Shown here piece after piece: positions 10,359 to 19,186 of a DNA stretch of 64,000 nt (position 1 is its first letter; each line of letters begins with the position of its first letter). The translations under genes and the position numbers were made by a program. The notes under the pieces were generated by a model. The model had not been told where the DNA came from and did no database searches. It worked only from the letters and a program-made list of their open reading frames with translations. The DNA comes from Solimonas variicoloris DSM 15731 (GTDB lineage: Bacteria; Pseudomonadota; Gammaproteobacteria; Nevskiales; Nevskiaceae): the NCBI RefSeq assembly GCF_000382285.1, contig NZ_KB907926.1, positions 372,001-436,000 of the forward strand, given 5' to 3'.

Positions 10359-10387
10359 ATCATGAAAAGCGCCGCGCGCGCCGTCAA
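10359..10387 (-). promoter_or_regulatory. Promoter of the riboswitch-sdaA transcript
   Basis: Minus strand: TTGACG (10387-10382), 17-bp spacer, CATGAT (10364-10359). The predicted start near 10352 coincides with the first strand of the riboswitch P1 helix. Confidence 0.6.
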
Positions 10388-10402
10388 CGGGGCACGCGGC
10401 GC
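10365..10402 (-). terminator. Terminator of the aldo/keto reductase gene
   Basis: On the minus strand GCGCCGCG (10402-10395) pairs with CGCGGCGC (10376-10369) and is followed by TTTT. It lies downstream of the aldo/keto reductase stop and overlaps the -35 and spacer of the sdaA promoter, so read-through would be insulated from the riboswitch unit. Confidence 0.5.
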
Positions 10403-10441
10403 GAGCGCGGAAGGCCGCTGCCGGCCGGGCGCCGGCAACGC

Positions 10442-11446
<1,005 letters not shown>

Positions 11447-11643
11447 TGCAGGAACTCCAGGAAGTCGAGGGAAGCGTGCTCGCGAAAGCGGGGGCATTTC
11501 GCGGCGAAGGCGCTCAGGCTAGCCCCGCCGGCTTAGTCGATTGCTGGCCGATGCTTGCCCGATTCTGCAAATCCGTGCGGCCGGACATGGCGCACGATCC
11601 GGGCGCGCGCATAATCGCTGGCGTCCCCCGACGGCCCGAAACG

Positions 11644-12582
11644 ATGAGCGCAGCAGCCTTTGCCGACGCCGCCCCACTCAGTACGCTCGATGCCCGGCGC
11701 CTCGAGCTTGCCGAACGCATTGCCCGATTCGCGCCGGGCGACGGCACCCATGTCACCGTGATCGAGCAGCTGCAGCTGCTGCGCGCCAGCGCGGCGACGC
11801 AGTGCCTGCCGACCGTCTACGAGCCGGCGATCTGCGTCGTCGCGCAGGGCCGCAAGCAGGCGATGCTCGACGGCGAGCGCTACACCTACGATCCGCTGAA
11901 CTATCTCGTCGTCTCGGTGACGCTGCCGGTCGTCGGTCAGATCATCGAAGCGACGCCGGAGCGGCCGTACCTGTGCCTGCGCCTCGGCGTCGATCCGCGC
12001 GACATCGGCGCGCTGATGCTGGAAACCGATCCGCGCGCCGCGGCCGGCGCCGGCATCGATCGCGGCCTGTACGCGGCGCGCACCACCGAACCGCTGCTCG
12101 ACGCCGTGCTGCGCCTCGTGCGCCTGCTCGACGCCCCGCAGGACGCCGGCGTGCTGGCGCCCCTGGCGCTGCGCGAGATCTACTACCGCGTGCTGGTCGG
12201 CGAACTCGGCCACCGCCTGCGCGAACTGGCGACCGCCGACAGCCGCACCGGCCGCGTCGCCCGCGCCATCCGCGTGCTGCGCCAGCGCTACTGCGAGGCG
12301 CTGCGCATCGAGGAGCTCGCCGAGGCCGCGCACATGAGCAGCTCGGCGCTGCACCATCACTTCAAGGCGGTGACGGCGATGTCGCCGCTGCAGTACCAGA
12401 AGCATCTGCGCCTGCACGAGGCGCGGCGCCTGATGCTGTCGCTGGGCCTCGAAGCCAACGCTGCCGCGCATCGCGTCGGCTACGAAAGCGCCTCGCAGTT
12501 CAGCCGCGAGTACAAGCGCCTGTTCGGCGCGCCGCCGAAGGAAGAGGTCGAGCGCCTGCGGCGCAGCGAAGCGGCGGCCTAG
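11644..12582 (+). CDS. AraC-family regulator with AraC_N domain
   Basis: 312 residues. The N-terminal AraC_N domain (about 25-190) includes PTVYEPAICVVAQGRKQAMLDGE and LNYLVVSVTLPVVGQI. Two C-terminal helix-turn-helix motifs follow (about 205-305): EELAEAAHMSSSALHHHFKAVTAMSPLQYQK and AHRVGYESASQFSREYKRLFG. This architecture is the YqhC/aldehyde-responsive type, often encoded next to the reductases it induces. Here it is divergent from the aldo/keto reductase over a 197-bp gap, which supports such a role by inference. ATG start chosen because a CATAAT -10 lies about 28 bases upstream; the open frame back to 11437 runs through that promoter. Confidence 0.92.
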   Translation: MSAAAFADAAPLSTLDARRLELAERIARFAPGDGTHVTVIEQLQLLRASAATQCLPTVYEPAICVVAQGRKQAMLDGERYTYDPLNYLVVSVTLPVVGQIIEATPERPYLCLRLGVDPRDIGALMLETDPRAAAGAGIDRGLYAARTTEPLLDAVLRLVRLLDAPQDAGVLAPLALREIYYRVLVGELGHRLRELATADSRTGRVARAIRVLRQRYCEALRIEELAEAAHMSSSALHHHFKAVTAMSPLQYQKHLRLHEARRLMLSLGLEANAAAHRVGYESASQFSREYKRLFGAPPKEEVERLRRSEAAA

Positions 12583-12663
12583 CCGGGCCGGCGCGCCAGA
12601 CAGCCCCTCTCGCGTCGCGCCGAACGCAGCGCAGAGGCGGTGCGGGATCGCCCGGCGCCGTCG

Positions 12664-12669
12664 TATCCT
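12664..12669 (+). promoter_or_regulatory. -10 element placing rsmE on a leaderless mRNA
   Basis: TATCCT followed by TCGCGC and the rsmE ATG, the same six-base spacing and the same six bases as at argA. No Shine-Dalgarno and no clear -35. Confidence 0.4.
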
Positions 12670-12675
12670 TCGCGC

Positions 12676-13413
12676 ATGGCCGACCCTCGCATATACCTCG
12701 ACAACGAAACCCTCGCCGCCGGCGCCCGCCTGCGCCTGCCCGACGCCGCGTACCGCCACCTCGTGCAGGTGCTGCGGCTGCGTCCCGGCGAGCGCTTCAT
12801 CGCCTTCGACGGCCGCGGCGGCGAATACCTCGCGGAAATCGTCGAAGTCGGCAAGCGCGAGGCGAGCGCCTACCTGGTGTCGTTCCACGACGTCGACCGC
12901 GAGTCGCCGCTCGACCTGACGCTCGCGCAGTGCGTGTCGAAGGGCGAGCGCATGGACTACACGCTGCAGAAGGCGGTCGAACTCGGCGTCACGCGCATCG
13001 TGCCGCTGATCTCGTCGCGCAGCGTCGTGCGCCTCGACTCGGACCGCTGGGACAAGAAACTCGAACACTGGCGCGGCGTGGTGATCGCCGCCTGCGAGCA
13101 GTCCGGCCGCACGCGCGTGCCGGCGGTGGAAACGCCGATCGCGCTGCCGAGCTGGCTCGACGACGAAGCCGCGCACGGCACGCGCCTGACGCTGGATCCG
13201 CTCGGCCATCACGGCCTGCGCGAGCTGCCGCCGCCGACCGGCCCGGTGACGCTGCTGGTCGGCCCCGAAGGCGGCCTCACCGAGCACGAACTCGACCGCG
13301 CCCGCCAAGCCGGCTTCACCGGCATGCGCATGGGCCCGCGCGTGCTGCGCACCGAAACCGCCGGCGTCGCCGCGCTCGCCGCGCTGCAGGCGATGTGGGG
13401 CGACTGGCGCTGA
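12676..13413 (+). CDS. rsmE: 16S rRNA (uracil1498-N3)-methyltransferase
   Basis: Methylates N3 of U1498 in 16S rRNA on assembled 30S subunits. 245 residues (E. coli 243). An N-terminal PUA-like domain (RIYLDNETLAAG, HLVQVLRLRPGERFIAFDG) precedes a SPOUT domain with the knot motifs KGERMDYTLQKAVELGVTRI, LLVGPEGGLTEHEL and MGPRVLRTETAGVAAL, which bind S-adenosylmethionine. The start is the ATG giving MADPRIYLD, six bases after a TATCCT. The frame is open upstream to 12640 but that would include the promoter. Confidence 0.96.
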   Translation: MADPRIYLDNETLAAGARLRLPDAAYRHLVQVLRLRPGERFIAFDGRGGEYLAEIVEVGKREASAYLVSFHDVDRESPLDLTLAQCVSKGERMDYTLQKAVELGVTRIVPLISSRSVVRLDSDRWDKKLEHWRGVVIAACEQSGRTRVPAVETPIALPSWLDDEAAHGTRLTLDPLGHHGLRELPPPTGPVTLLVGPEGGLTEHELDRARQAGFTGMRMGPRVLRTETAGVAALAALQAMWGDWR

Positions 13414-13504
13414 GCGCGCGGCGGCGCGGCGAGCAAGATCGGAACCGTCGCCGCGCGGCGGCGTCGCGATACTGGCCGCCGGTCACCCGCCGCAGGACGC
13501 CGCC

Positions 13505-14443
13505 ATGAACGCCGCCGCGAATTCCGCCGCCCGCGCCCGCTATCTCGAACGCCTGCAGCGCCCGCTGGCGCTGATCGAGCAGGCGATCGCCGCCGGCCGC
13601 GAACCGCCGCCGCTCGCCGAACTGGCGCGCGCCGCGCACTTCTCGCCGTTCCACTTTCATCGCCTGTATCGCGCGCTGTGCGGCGAAGCCCTCGGCGCGA
13701 CCGTCGCACGGCTGCGCATGCTGGCGGCACTGCAGGCACTGCGCGACCCACGCGTGCGCGTCACCGACGTCGCGCTCGGCGCCGGCTACGACACGGCGCA
13801 GGCCTTCGCGCGCGCGTTCCGGCAGCAGCTCGGCCGCACACCGAGCGAGCTGCGCGCCGACACCGCCGCGCTCGACGCGGCGATCGCCCGCCTCGGCGCG
13901 ATGCCGGTGGCGACGCCGCAGCCGGCGCTGCGCGTCGAAGTCATCTCGGTCGCGCCCTTGCGCCTGCTGGCGCGCCACAACGTCGGCGACGCGCGCGACC
14001 TCGATCGCATCTACACCGCGCTGTTCGCGAGCGCCGGCGAACTCGGTCTGCTCGACACCCTGCTCGACATCTACGGCCGCCCGGCGCAGGACGCGCGCGA
14101 CGTCGCGCCGGCCGACTACGCCTTCGATTGCGCGCTGGCGTTCTCGAAGCCGCTGCCGGCGTCGCTGCCGGCCGGACTGTCGGTGCTGGAGCTCGGCGGC
14201 GGCACCTACGCGCGCCTGCGCCACGTCGGCGACTACGACGGCCTCGACGCCGCAGTCGAGGCACTGCTGCGCGACTGGCTGCCGGACAGCGGCTACGTGC
14301 TGCGCGACACGCCGCTGTTCCATCACTACCTGGATGACCCGGAACAGGTCGCGATCGAGGCGCTGCGCGCCGACGTCTATGTACCGGTCGAGCGCGACGG
14401 CGCCGACGAAAGCGCCGCGCGCCCGCCAGGGCCTAGTGCGTGA
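13505..14443 (+). CDS. AraC-type regulator with GyrI-like ligand domain
   Basis: 312 residues with the Rob-like order: an AraC DNA-binding domain at the N-terminus (about 15-115; LAELARAAHFSPFHFHRLYRALCG and VALGAGYDTAQAFARAFRQQLG) and a C-terminal GyrI-like effector domain (about 140-300; VEVISVAPLRLLARHNVG, GGGTYARLRHVGDY, YVPVE). Proteins of this type respond to small amphipathic or drug-like molecules. ATG at 13505 follows GCAGGA. The stop codon overlaps the end of the convergent permease gene by 11 bp, a rare tail-to-tail overlap. Target genes are unknown. Confidence 0.93.
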   Translation: MNAAANSAARARYLERLQRPLALIEQAIAAGREPPPLAELARAAHFSPFHFHRLYRALCGEALGATVARLRMLAALQALRDPRVRVTDVALGAGYDTAQAFARAFRQQLGRTPSELRADTAALDAAIARLGAMPVATPQPALRVEVISVAPLRLLARHNVGDARDLDRIYTALFASAGELGLLDTLLDIYGRPAQDARDVAPADYAFDCALAFSKPLPASLPAGLSVLELGGGTYARLRHVGDYDGLDAAVEALLRDWLPDSGYVLRDTPLFHHYLDDPEQVAIEALRADVYVPVERDGADESAARPPGPSA

Positions 14444-15995
14444 CGCTATCGTCCGGCGTCGTCAGCCAGCGCGCCGAGATGAACAGCAGCGCCATCAGGC
14501 CGTAGCCGAGCGCGTACGGCCAGGCCGGACGCAGCGCCAGCACGGTGTCGGCGAAGGCGTACTGGTAGCCGTGCATCAGGCCGGTCGCCGACAGCAGCGC
14601 GGCGATCGCGCACCAGACGGCCGCGCCAGTGAAGCGGCGCTCGATGACCGCCACCGTCATCGCCGACAGGATCATCGCCGTGAACACCACACCCTGCTCC
14701 AGCGCGAAGGCGCCGGCGATGTAGACGTCGCTCTGCAGGAACTTCGGCAGCAGCTCCGCCGAGAACGCCGCACCGCCGGCGACGCCGAGCCCGGCCGCAT
14801 GCAGGCCGGCCTTGGCCATCAGCGAGCCCCAGGTTGCCAGACCCGGCAGGATGCCGATGACCACCGCCGGCGCGTGATGCGCCGGCGTCGCCTGAAAGGC
14901 CTGCGCGCTCATGACGATGCCGATCCACAGCAGGATCGCCATGCCGGCTTCGACCGGAATCAGGTAAGCGACGTGCGCGAGCGTGCCGGTGAAGCAGAGC
15001 AGCGCGAGGAAGACGCCGGACAGGCTCGAATACGCGGCGCGCGCGCCCATCGCCTTCCAGCCCGGATGGCCGATGTAGAGCGTGGTCGGAAAGCAGGAGC
15101 CGAACAGCGCGGCGGCCATCGAGCCGAAGCCGTTGACGGCCAGCGAGGGCCGCGCCGGGTAGCGGTCGCCGGCCGCCTCGGCCGATTCGAGGTTCTGCAT
15201 CGAGCCGGCGACGATGAACAGGCCCATCGGCACGACGATGGCGAAGTAGCTGACGATGAAGTCGAGGCGGAACGAGGCGACAAGATCGCCGAGCACCGGT
15301 ACCGGCAGATGCAGCGCCGGCGCGCCCGGGGCCGAGCCCGTCGGCGCGACGCCGGTGCCCCACGCCAGCGCCGTGCCGAGCGCGACCGCGACCAGACCGA
15401 CCGGCAGGCCGCCGCGAAAGCGCACGCGGCCGAAATAGCCAAGCAGGATCACCGCCAGCGTCGTCAGGCCGACCACCGGGCTCGCGTAGGTCCGGAACAG
15501 AAAGCCCAGCGAGATGAACGCGAGCGCGAGGCCGGCGAGCGTCGACAGCAGCGCGGCGCGCGGCGTCGCCCGGCGGATGCGCTCGACGACAAAGGAGCCG
15601 GCCAGCTCGATCAGGCCGCAGCTGAAACACGCCAGCAGGCCCGCCTGCCAGGCGATGCGCGCCGGATCGGCGGCGCCGGCCGCCTGCGCGGCGAGCTTGG
15701 CCGGCAGCATGACGAGGAACACGAACGCGAACACAGTGACGGCGTTGAGCCCGTACGGCAAAGCGCAGACATCGTCGCGTCCGGTCTGGCGCGCGAGCTT
15801 GCGGGCCTGGTGCGCGTAGTAAAGGTTGCCGACCAGCAGCGACACCGCCGCGCCCGGCAGAATGCGTCCGACGAGCAGCGCGTCGTCGAAGCCGAGCACG
15901 TAGCGGCACAGGCCGGACAGCACCAGCAGCAGGATCAGGTTGTCGAGCGCGAGGCCGAAAAAGCCGTCGAGGTCACCACGCACGAAGCGCTTCAT
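14433..15995 (-). CDS. NCS2-type (xanthine/uracil-like) membrane permease
   Basis: 520-residue integral inner-membrane protein with about 12-14 hydrophobic segments. Seen: FFGLALDNLILLLVLSG at the N-terminus, LPYGLNAVTVFAFVFLV, and VNGFGSMAAALFGSCFPTTLYIGH, comparable to the substrate-site helix of NCS2/AzgA nucleobase transporters. The gene starts 10 bp after the stop of a DUF3574 lipoprotein gene, so the two are likely co-transcribed. The substrate (purine, pyrimidine or other) is inferred only from the family. Its end overlaps the convergent AraC-GyrI gene by 11 bp. Confidence 0.85.
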   Translation of the reverse strand: MKRFVRGDLDGFFGLALDNLILLLVLSGLCRYVLGFDDALLVGRILPGAAVSLLVGNLYYAHQARKLARQTGRDDVCALPYGLNAVTVFAFVFLVMLPAKLAAQAAGAADPARIAWQAGLLACFSCGLIELAGSFVVERIRRATPRAALLSTLAGLALAFISLGFLFRTYASPVVGLTTLAVILLGYFGRVRFRGGLPVGLVAVALGTALAWGTGVAPTGSAPGAPALHLPVPVLGDLVASFRLDFIVSYFAIVVPMGLFIVAGSMQNLESAEAAGDRYPARPSLAVNGFGSMAAALFGSCFPTTLYIGHPGWKAMGARAAYSSLSGVFLALLCFTGTLAHVAYLIPVEAGMAILLWIGIVMSAQAFQATPAHHAPAVVIGILPGLATWGSLMAKAGLHAAGLGVAGGAAFSAELLPKFLQSDVYIAGAFALEQGVVFTAMILSAMTVAVIERRFTGAAVWCAIAALLSATGLMHGYQYAFADTVLALRPAWPYALGYGLMALLFISARWLTTPDDSVTH

Positions 15996-16005
15996 CGTCG
16001 CGCGC

Positions 16006-16482
16006 TCAGAACGAGACGTCGGCCGGCTGCATCACGCGCAGCACCGACTGATCGCCGGTCTTCTGCTTCCAGGCGCTGCGGATCGCGTCGATCGCCGCGC
16101 GCGCCGCCGGCGTGTCCTCATGCAGCAGCACGATCAGTTTCGAGCGCAGGCGTTCCGGGCTCGGCTGGCCCTTGCCCTGCCACTGCCCGTACAGATCGAG
16201 GACGCTGAGCCCGCTCGGGAAGCGCGGCGTCACCTCGGTGTCGAGGAAGGCGCGCCATTGCGCCTCGCTGACGTCGGGCTGCGGACGGTCGGCGTAGCCG
16301 ATGCCGAAGTACAGCTCGGTACGCACCCAGCCCTGCGCGGCGGCCGGATGCGCGGTGTCGCCGGACAGCGTGGCGCTGGCCGTCGCCGGCGCTGGCTGCG
16401 CGGCCGGTACCGGGCCGCCGGGCCCATAGAGACAGCCGCCGAGCAGCAGCGCGACAACGAGCACGAGGCCGGAACGGATCAT
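16006..16482 (-). CDS. DUF3574 lipoprotein, copy 1
   Basis: 158 residues. Lipoprotein signal VVALLLGGCLYG (Cys about residue 17), a Pro/Ala tether, then a DUF3574 domain: RTELYFGIGYADRPQ, DVSEAQWRAFLDTEVTPRFPSGLSV, LDLYGQWQGKG, RLRSKLIVLLHEDT. Function of the family is unknown. The ATG at 16482 has GGAG upstream; a longer frame to 17214 is antisense to the receptor gene. First gene of a probable two-gene unit with the NCS2 permease, and divergent from a TonB-dependent receptor. A second, clearly related protein lies at 20576-21019. Confidence 0.88.
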   Translation of the reverse strand: MIRSGLVLVVALLLGGCLYGPGGPVPAAQPAPATASATLSGDTAHPAAAQGWVRTELYFGIGYADRPQPDVSEAQWRAFLDTEVTPRFPSGLSVLDLYGQWQGKGQPSPERLRSKLIVLLHEDTPAARAAIDAIRSAWKQKTGDQSVLRVMQPADVSF

Positions 16483-16618
16483 CCGAAGCTCCAGAAGATG
16501 ATGAGAGGAGGAAGCGCGGCAGCGAGACTGACAGCCCCGCGGCGGGCTGCTTATATACACGAAGCGTGGCGGGCGGTCGCGATGGCTCGGCCGCGACGCG
16601 CTATGACTTTTCGATCCA

Positions 16619-16648
16619 TTGACACACCCCGCCACGCGACTTGCTAAT
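16619..16648 (+). promoter_or_regulatory. Sigma-70 promoter of the TonB receptor operon
   Basis: TTGACA (16619-16624), 18-bp spacer, GCTAAT (16643-16648), about 40 bases before the GTG start. One of the best canonical promoters in the window. Confidence 0.6.
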
Positions 16649-16687
16649 GCGCGCACAAAAATTCCTACGTCTCTTGGGAGTCGCATC

Positions 16688-19108
16688 GTGAAGTCATCCT
16701 CCGTGGCACTGCTCGGCGCCGCCGCGTTCGCCGCCGTCCCCGCTCTGGTCCAGGCCGCCGACGCGCCAGCCGCCGAGTCCGCCGACGGCGATATCCAGCA
16801 GATCATCGTCACCGGCACGCGCGCAAAGGACCGCACCGTGCTCGACTCGGCGGTGCCGGTCGACGTCATCACCGCGCAGGATCTGCAGGCGGCCGGTTCG
16901 GTGAACGGCGAACTCGGCCAGGCTCTGCAGGTGCTGCTGCCGTCGTTCAGCTTCCCGCGCCAGTCGAACTCCGGCGGAGCCGACCACGTGCGTGCCGCAC
17001 AGCTGCGCGGCCTGTCGCCGGACCAGGTGCTGGTGCTGATCAACGGCAAGCGCTGGCACACCTCGGCGCTGGTCAACGACTCCTCGAAGATCGGCCGCGG
17101 CACCGCGCCGGTCGACTTCAACTCGATCCCGATCAACGCCGTGAAGCGCATTGAAGTGCTGCGCGACGGCGCCGGCGCGCAGTACGGTTCCGACGCAATC
17201 GCCGGCGTCATCAACGTCGTGCTCGACGACGGCGCCGACGGCGGCGAACTCGCCGCCAGCTACGGCCTCTACCACACACGCGAAGACGCGATCGACAAGA
17301 CCATCACCGACGGCCAGAACGTCTACAGCGGCGCGAAGATCGGCACCCGGCTCGGCGACGACGGCGGCTTCCTGCGCGCCGGCGCCGAGTACAAGCACCG
17401 CAACCCGACCAACCGCGCCGGCTACGACCACGCCGACTTCCTGATCGACGAAAGCAACCCGGCCTGGGGCCAGCGCAACTACGCGATGGGCGATGGCGCG
17501 GCGCGCGACGTCAACCTGTGGTTCAACGGCTCGCTGCCGGTCGCGATCGGCGAGGTCTACTCGTTCGCCACCTACAATCATCGCAACACCACCGGCTACA
17601 ACTTCTTTCGCTACAACGACGAGGCGCCCGACGTGTATCCGGACGGCTTCCTGCCGCAATCGCTCGGCGAGAACCAGGATCTCGGCGCGACCGCCGGCTT
17701 GCGCGGCCGCATCGGCACGCCGTGGAGCTACGACTTCAGCGTCACGCACGGCCGCAACCAGTTCGACGCCGGCGTACGCCACACCTTGAACGAATCGCTC
17801 GGTACCGATTCGCCGAAGCAGTTCGACACCGGCACATTCGAACTGCGCCAGACCACGGCAAATCTCGATTTCACGCGCGATCTGCCGATCGGTGCGCGCC
17901 GCTTCCTGCTCGCCTTCGGCGGCGAGTACCGCTACGAGAATTACCGCACCAGCCCGGGCGACGCAGCCTCCTACGCCGGCACCGGCGCGGTCGGCGGCGG
18001 CGGCCTGCGGCCGAGCGACACCGCCAATCTCGATCGCAACGAAGGAGCCTTCTATCTAGATCTGTCCGGCGACATCGCCGACCGTCTCTTCGTCGAAGGC
18101 GCGGCGCGCTACGAGCACTACGACGATGCCGGCGGCAAGCTGACCGGCAAGCTCAGCGGCCGCTACGAGTTCGCGCGCCAGATCGCCCTGCGCGGCGCGG
18201 TGTCGAACAGCTTCCGCGCGCCGTCGCTGGCGCAGGTCGGCTTCCAGAGCACGACCAGCAACTTCGGTGAAGGCGGCACGCTCAACGACATCCGCGTGCT
18301 CTCGGTCAACGATCCGATCGCGCGCGCGCTCGGCGCGCGCCGGCTCGATCCGGAAACCGCGCGCAACTTCAGCCTCGGTATCAGCGGCCAGCTCACCGAG
18401 CAGTTCGACTATTCGCTCGACGTCTTCCACATCGACGTCGACCAGCGCATCACGCTGTCGACGCGCATCGGCGACGAGGATGGCCATCTCGAGCAGTACA
18501 TCGAGGACAACTTCGGCGTGGCTGGCGTGCAGTACGTCAACTTCTTCACCAATGCGGCCGACACGCGCACCGACGGCGCCGAGCTGGTGCTGAACTACCA
18601 CCAGCAGCTGTACGGCGGGCGCTTCGGCTTCAGCACGGCCTACACCTACAACAGGAACAAGGTACGCAGCACCGAGCCGACGCCGGCAGAGCTGCAGGCG
18701 ATCATTCCCGGCATCGGCGACGACGCGCTGGTCGGCGTCGAGGAGCGCAACACGCTGACCGACGCCTCGCCGCGCGACCGCCTGGTCGTCAGCAGCGACT
18801 GGCGCAACGCCAAGTGGAGCCTGCTCGGCCGCCTGACGCGCCAGGGCGAGACCACGCGCGTATTCGACTTTGGCGGCGGCTTCCATCCGACGCAGACTTA
18901 CGGCGCGCGCTGGCAGCTCGACGCCGAAGTCGAGTACCGGATCACGCCGCAGCTCGCGCTCGCGCTCGGCGGCGACAATCTGACCGACAATTATCCGGAA
19001 CGCTCGAACGCCGATATCAACTACGGTGGCAACCTGCCCTACGACGTGCTGTCGCCGCTCGGCTCGAACGGCGCGTACTACTACGAACGCCTCACGTACT
19101 CGTTCTAG
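16688..19108 (+). CDS. TonB-dependent outer-membrane receptor
   Basis: Outer-membrane beta-barrel importer, 806 residues from the GTG, with GGGAG about 8 bases upstream. The signal peptide ends LVQAADAP. A TonB box-like segment IQQIIVTGTR follows, then the plug domain (about 60-185) with LRGLSPDQVLVLINGKRWH and IEVLRDGAGAQYGSDAIAGV, then a 22-strand-type barrel ending in aromatic YERLTYSF, as needed for BAM insertion. The ligand cannot be read from sequence. It is followed by an APC permease and a DUF3574 gene on the same strand and is divergent from a DUF3574-NCS2 pair, which suggests uptake of a nitrogenous nutrient (inference). Confidence 0.93.
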   Translation: MKSSSVALLGAAAFAAVPALVQAADAPAAESADGDIQQIIVTGTRAKDRTVLDSAVPVDVITAQDLQAAGSVNGELGQALQVLLPSFSFPRQSNSGGADHVRAAQLRGLSPDQVLVLINGKRWHTSALVNDSSKIGRGTAPVDFNSIPINAVKRIEVLRDGAGAQYGSDAIAGVINVVLDDGADGGELAASYGLYHTREDAIDKTITDGQNVYSGAKIGTRLGDDGGFLRAGAEYKHRNPTNRAGYDHADFLIDESNPAWGQRNYAMGDGAARDVNLWFNGSLPVAIGEVYSFATYNHRNTTGYNFFRYNDEAPDVYPDGFLPQSLGENQDLGATAGLRGRIGTPWSYDFSVTHGRNQFDAGVRHTLNESLGTDSPKQFDTGTFELRQTTANLDFTRDLPIGARRFLLAFGGEYRYENYRTSPGDAASYAGTGAVGGGGLRPSDTANLDRNEGAFYLDLSGDIADRLFVEGAARYEHYDDAGGKLTGKLSGRYEFARQIALRGAVSNSFRAPSLAQVGFQSTTSNFGEGGTLNDIRVLSVNDPIARALGARRLDPETARNFSLGISGQLTEQFDYSLDVFHIDVDQRITLSTRIGDEDGHLEQYIEDNFGVAGVQYVNFFTNAADTRTDGAELVLNYHQQLYGGRFGFSTAYTYNRNKVRSTEPTPAELQAIIPGIGDDALVGVEERNTLTDASPRDRLVVSSDWRNAKWSLLGRLTRQGETTRVFDFGGGFHPTQTYGARWQLDAEVEYRITPQLALALGGDNLTDNYPERSNADINYGGNLPYDVLSPLGSNGAYYYERLTYSF

Positions 19109-19120
19109 GGAAATCTTGAA

Positions 19121-19156
19121 TCGTCACGGCGAGCGCCGCAGCGCTCGCCGTGACGA
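19121..19156. repeat. 16-bp perfect hairpin, REP-like, between receptor and permease
   Basis: A 16-bp perfect inverted repeat around a CGCA loop, with core CGTCACGGCGAGC. No T-run follows, so rather than a classic terminator it is likely an intra-operon stabiliser that lowers permease expression relative to the receptor. The core closely resembles CGTCATGGCGAGC in the element at 25584-25726, and both are flanked by a GGAA-then-TGAATC stretch, so both may belong to one repeat family. Confidence 0.6.
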
Positions 19157-19186
19157 TCCATTCATGAGTCTTCCCGAGGCGCCACG

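Noticed and set aside
14433-14443. Frameshift at the overlap of the AraC-GyrI and NCS2 genes
   Set aside because: Both proteins end where their families end; the 11-bp tail overlap is compatible with two intact genes.
16483-17214. N-terminal extension of the DUF3574 lipoprotein
   Set aside because: The extra frame is antisense to the TonB receptor and has no start signal; the lipobox and Shine-Dalgarno fix the start at 16482.
19121-19156. Rho-independent terminator ending the receptor transcript
   Set aside because: No T-run follows the stem, and the permease and DUF3574 genes continue on the same strand, so an intra-operon stabilising or attenuating hairpin is more likely.
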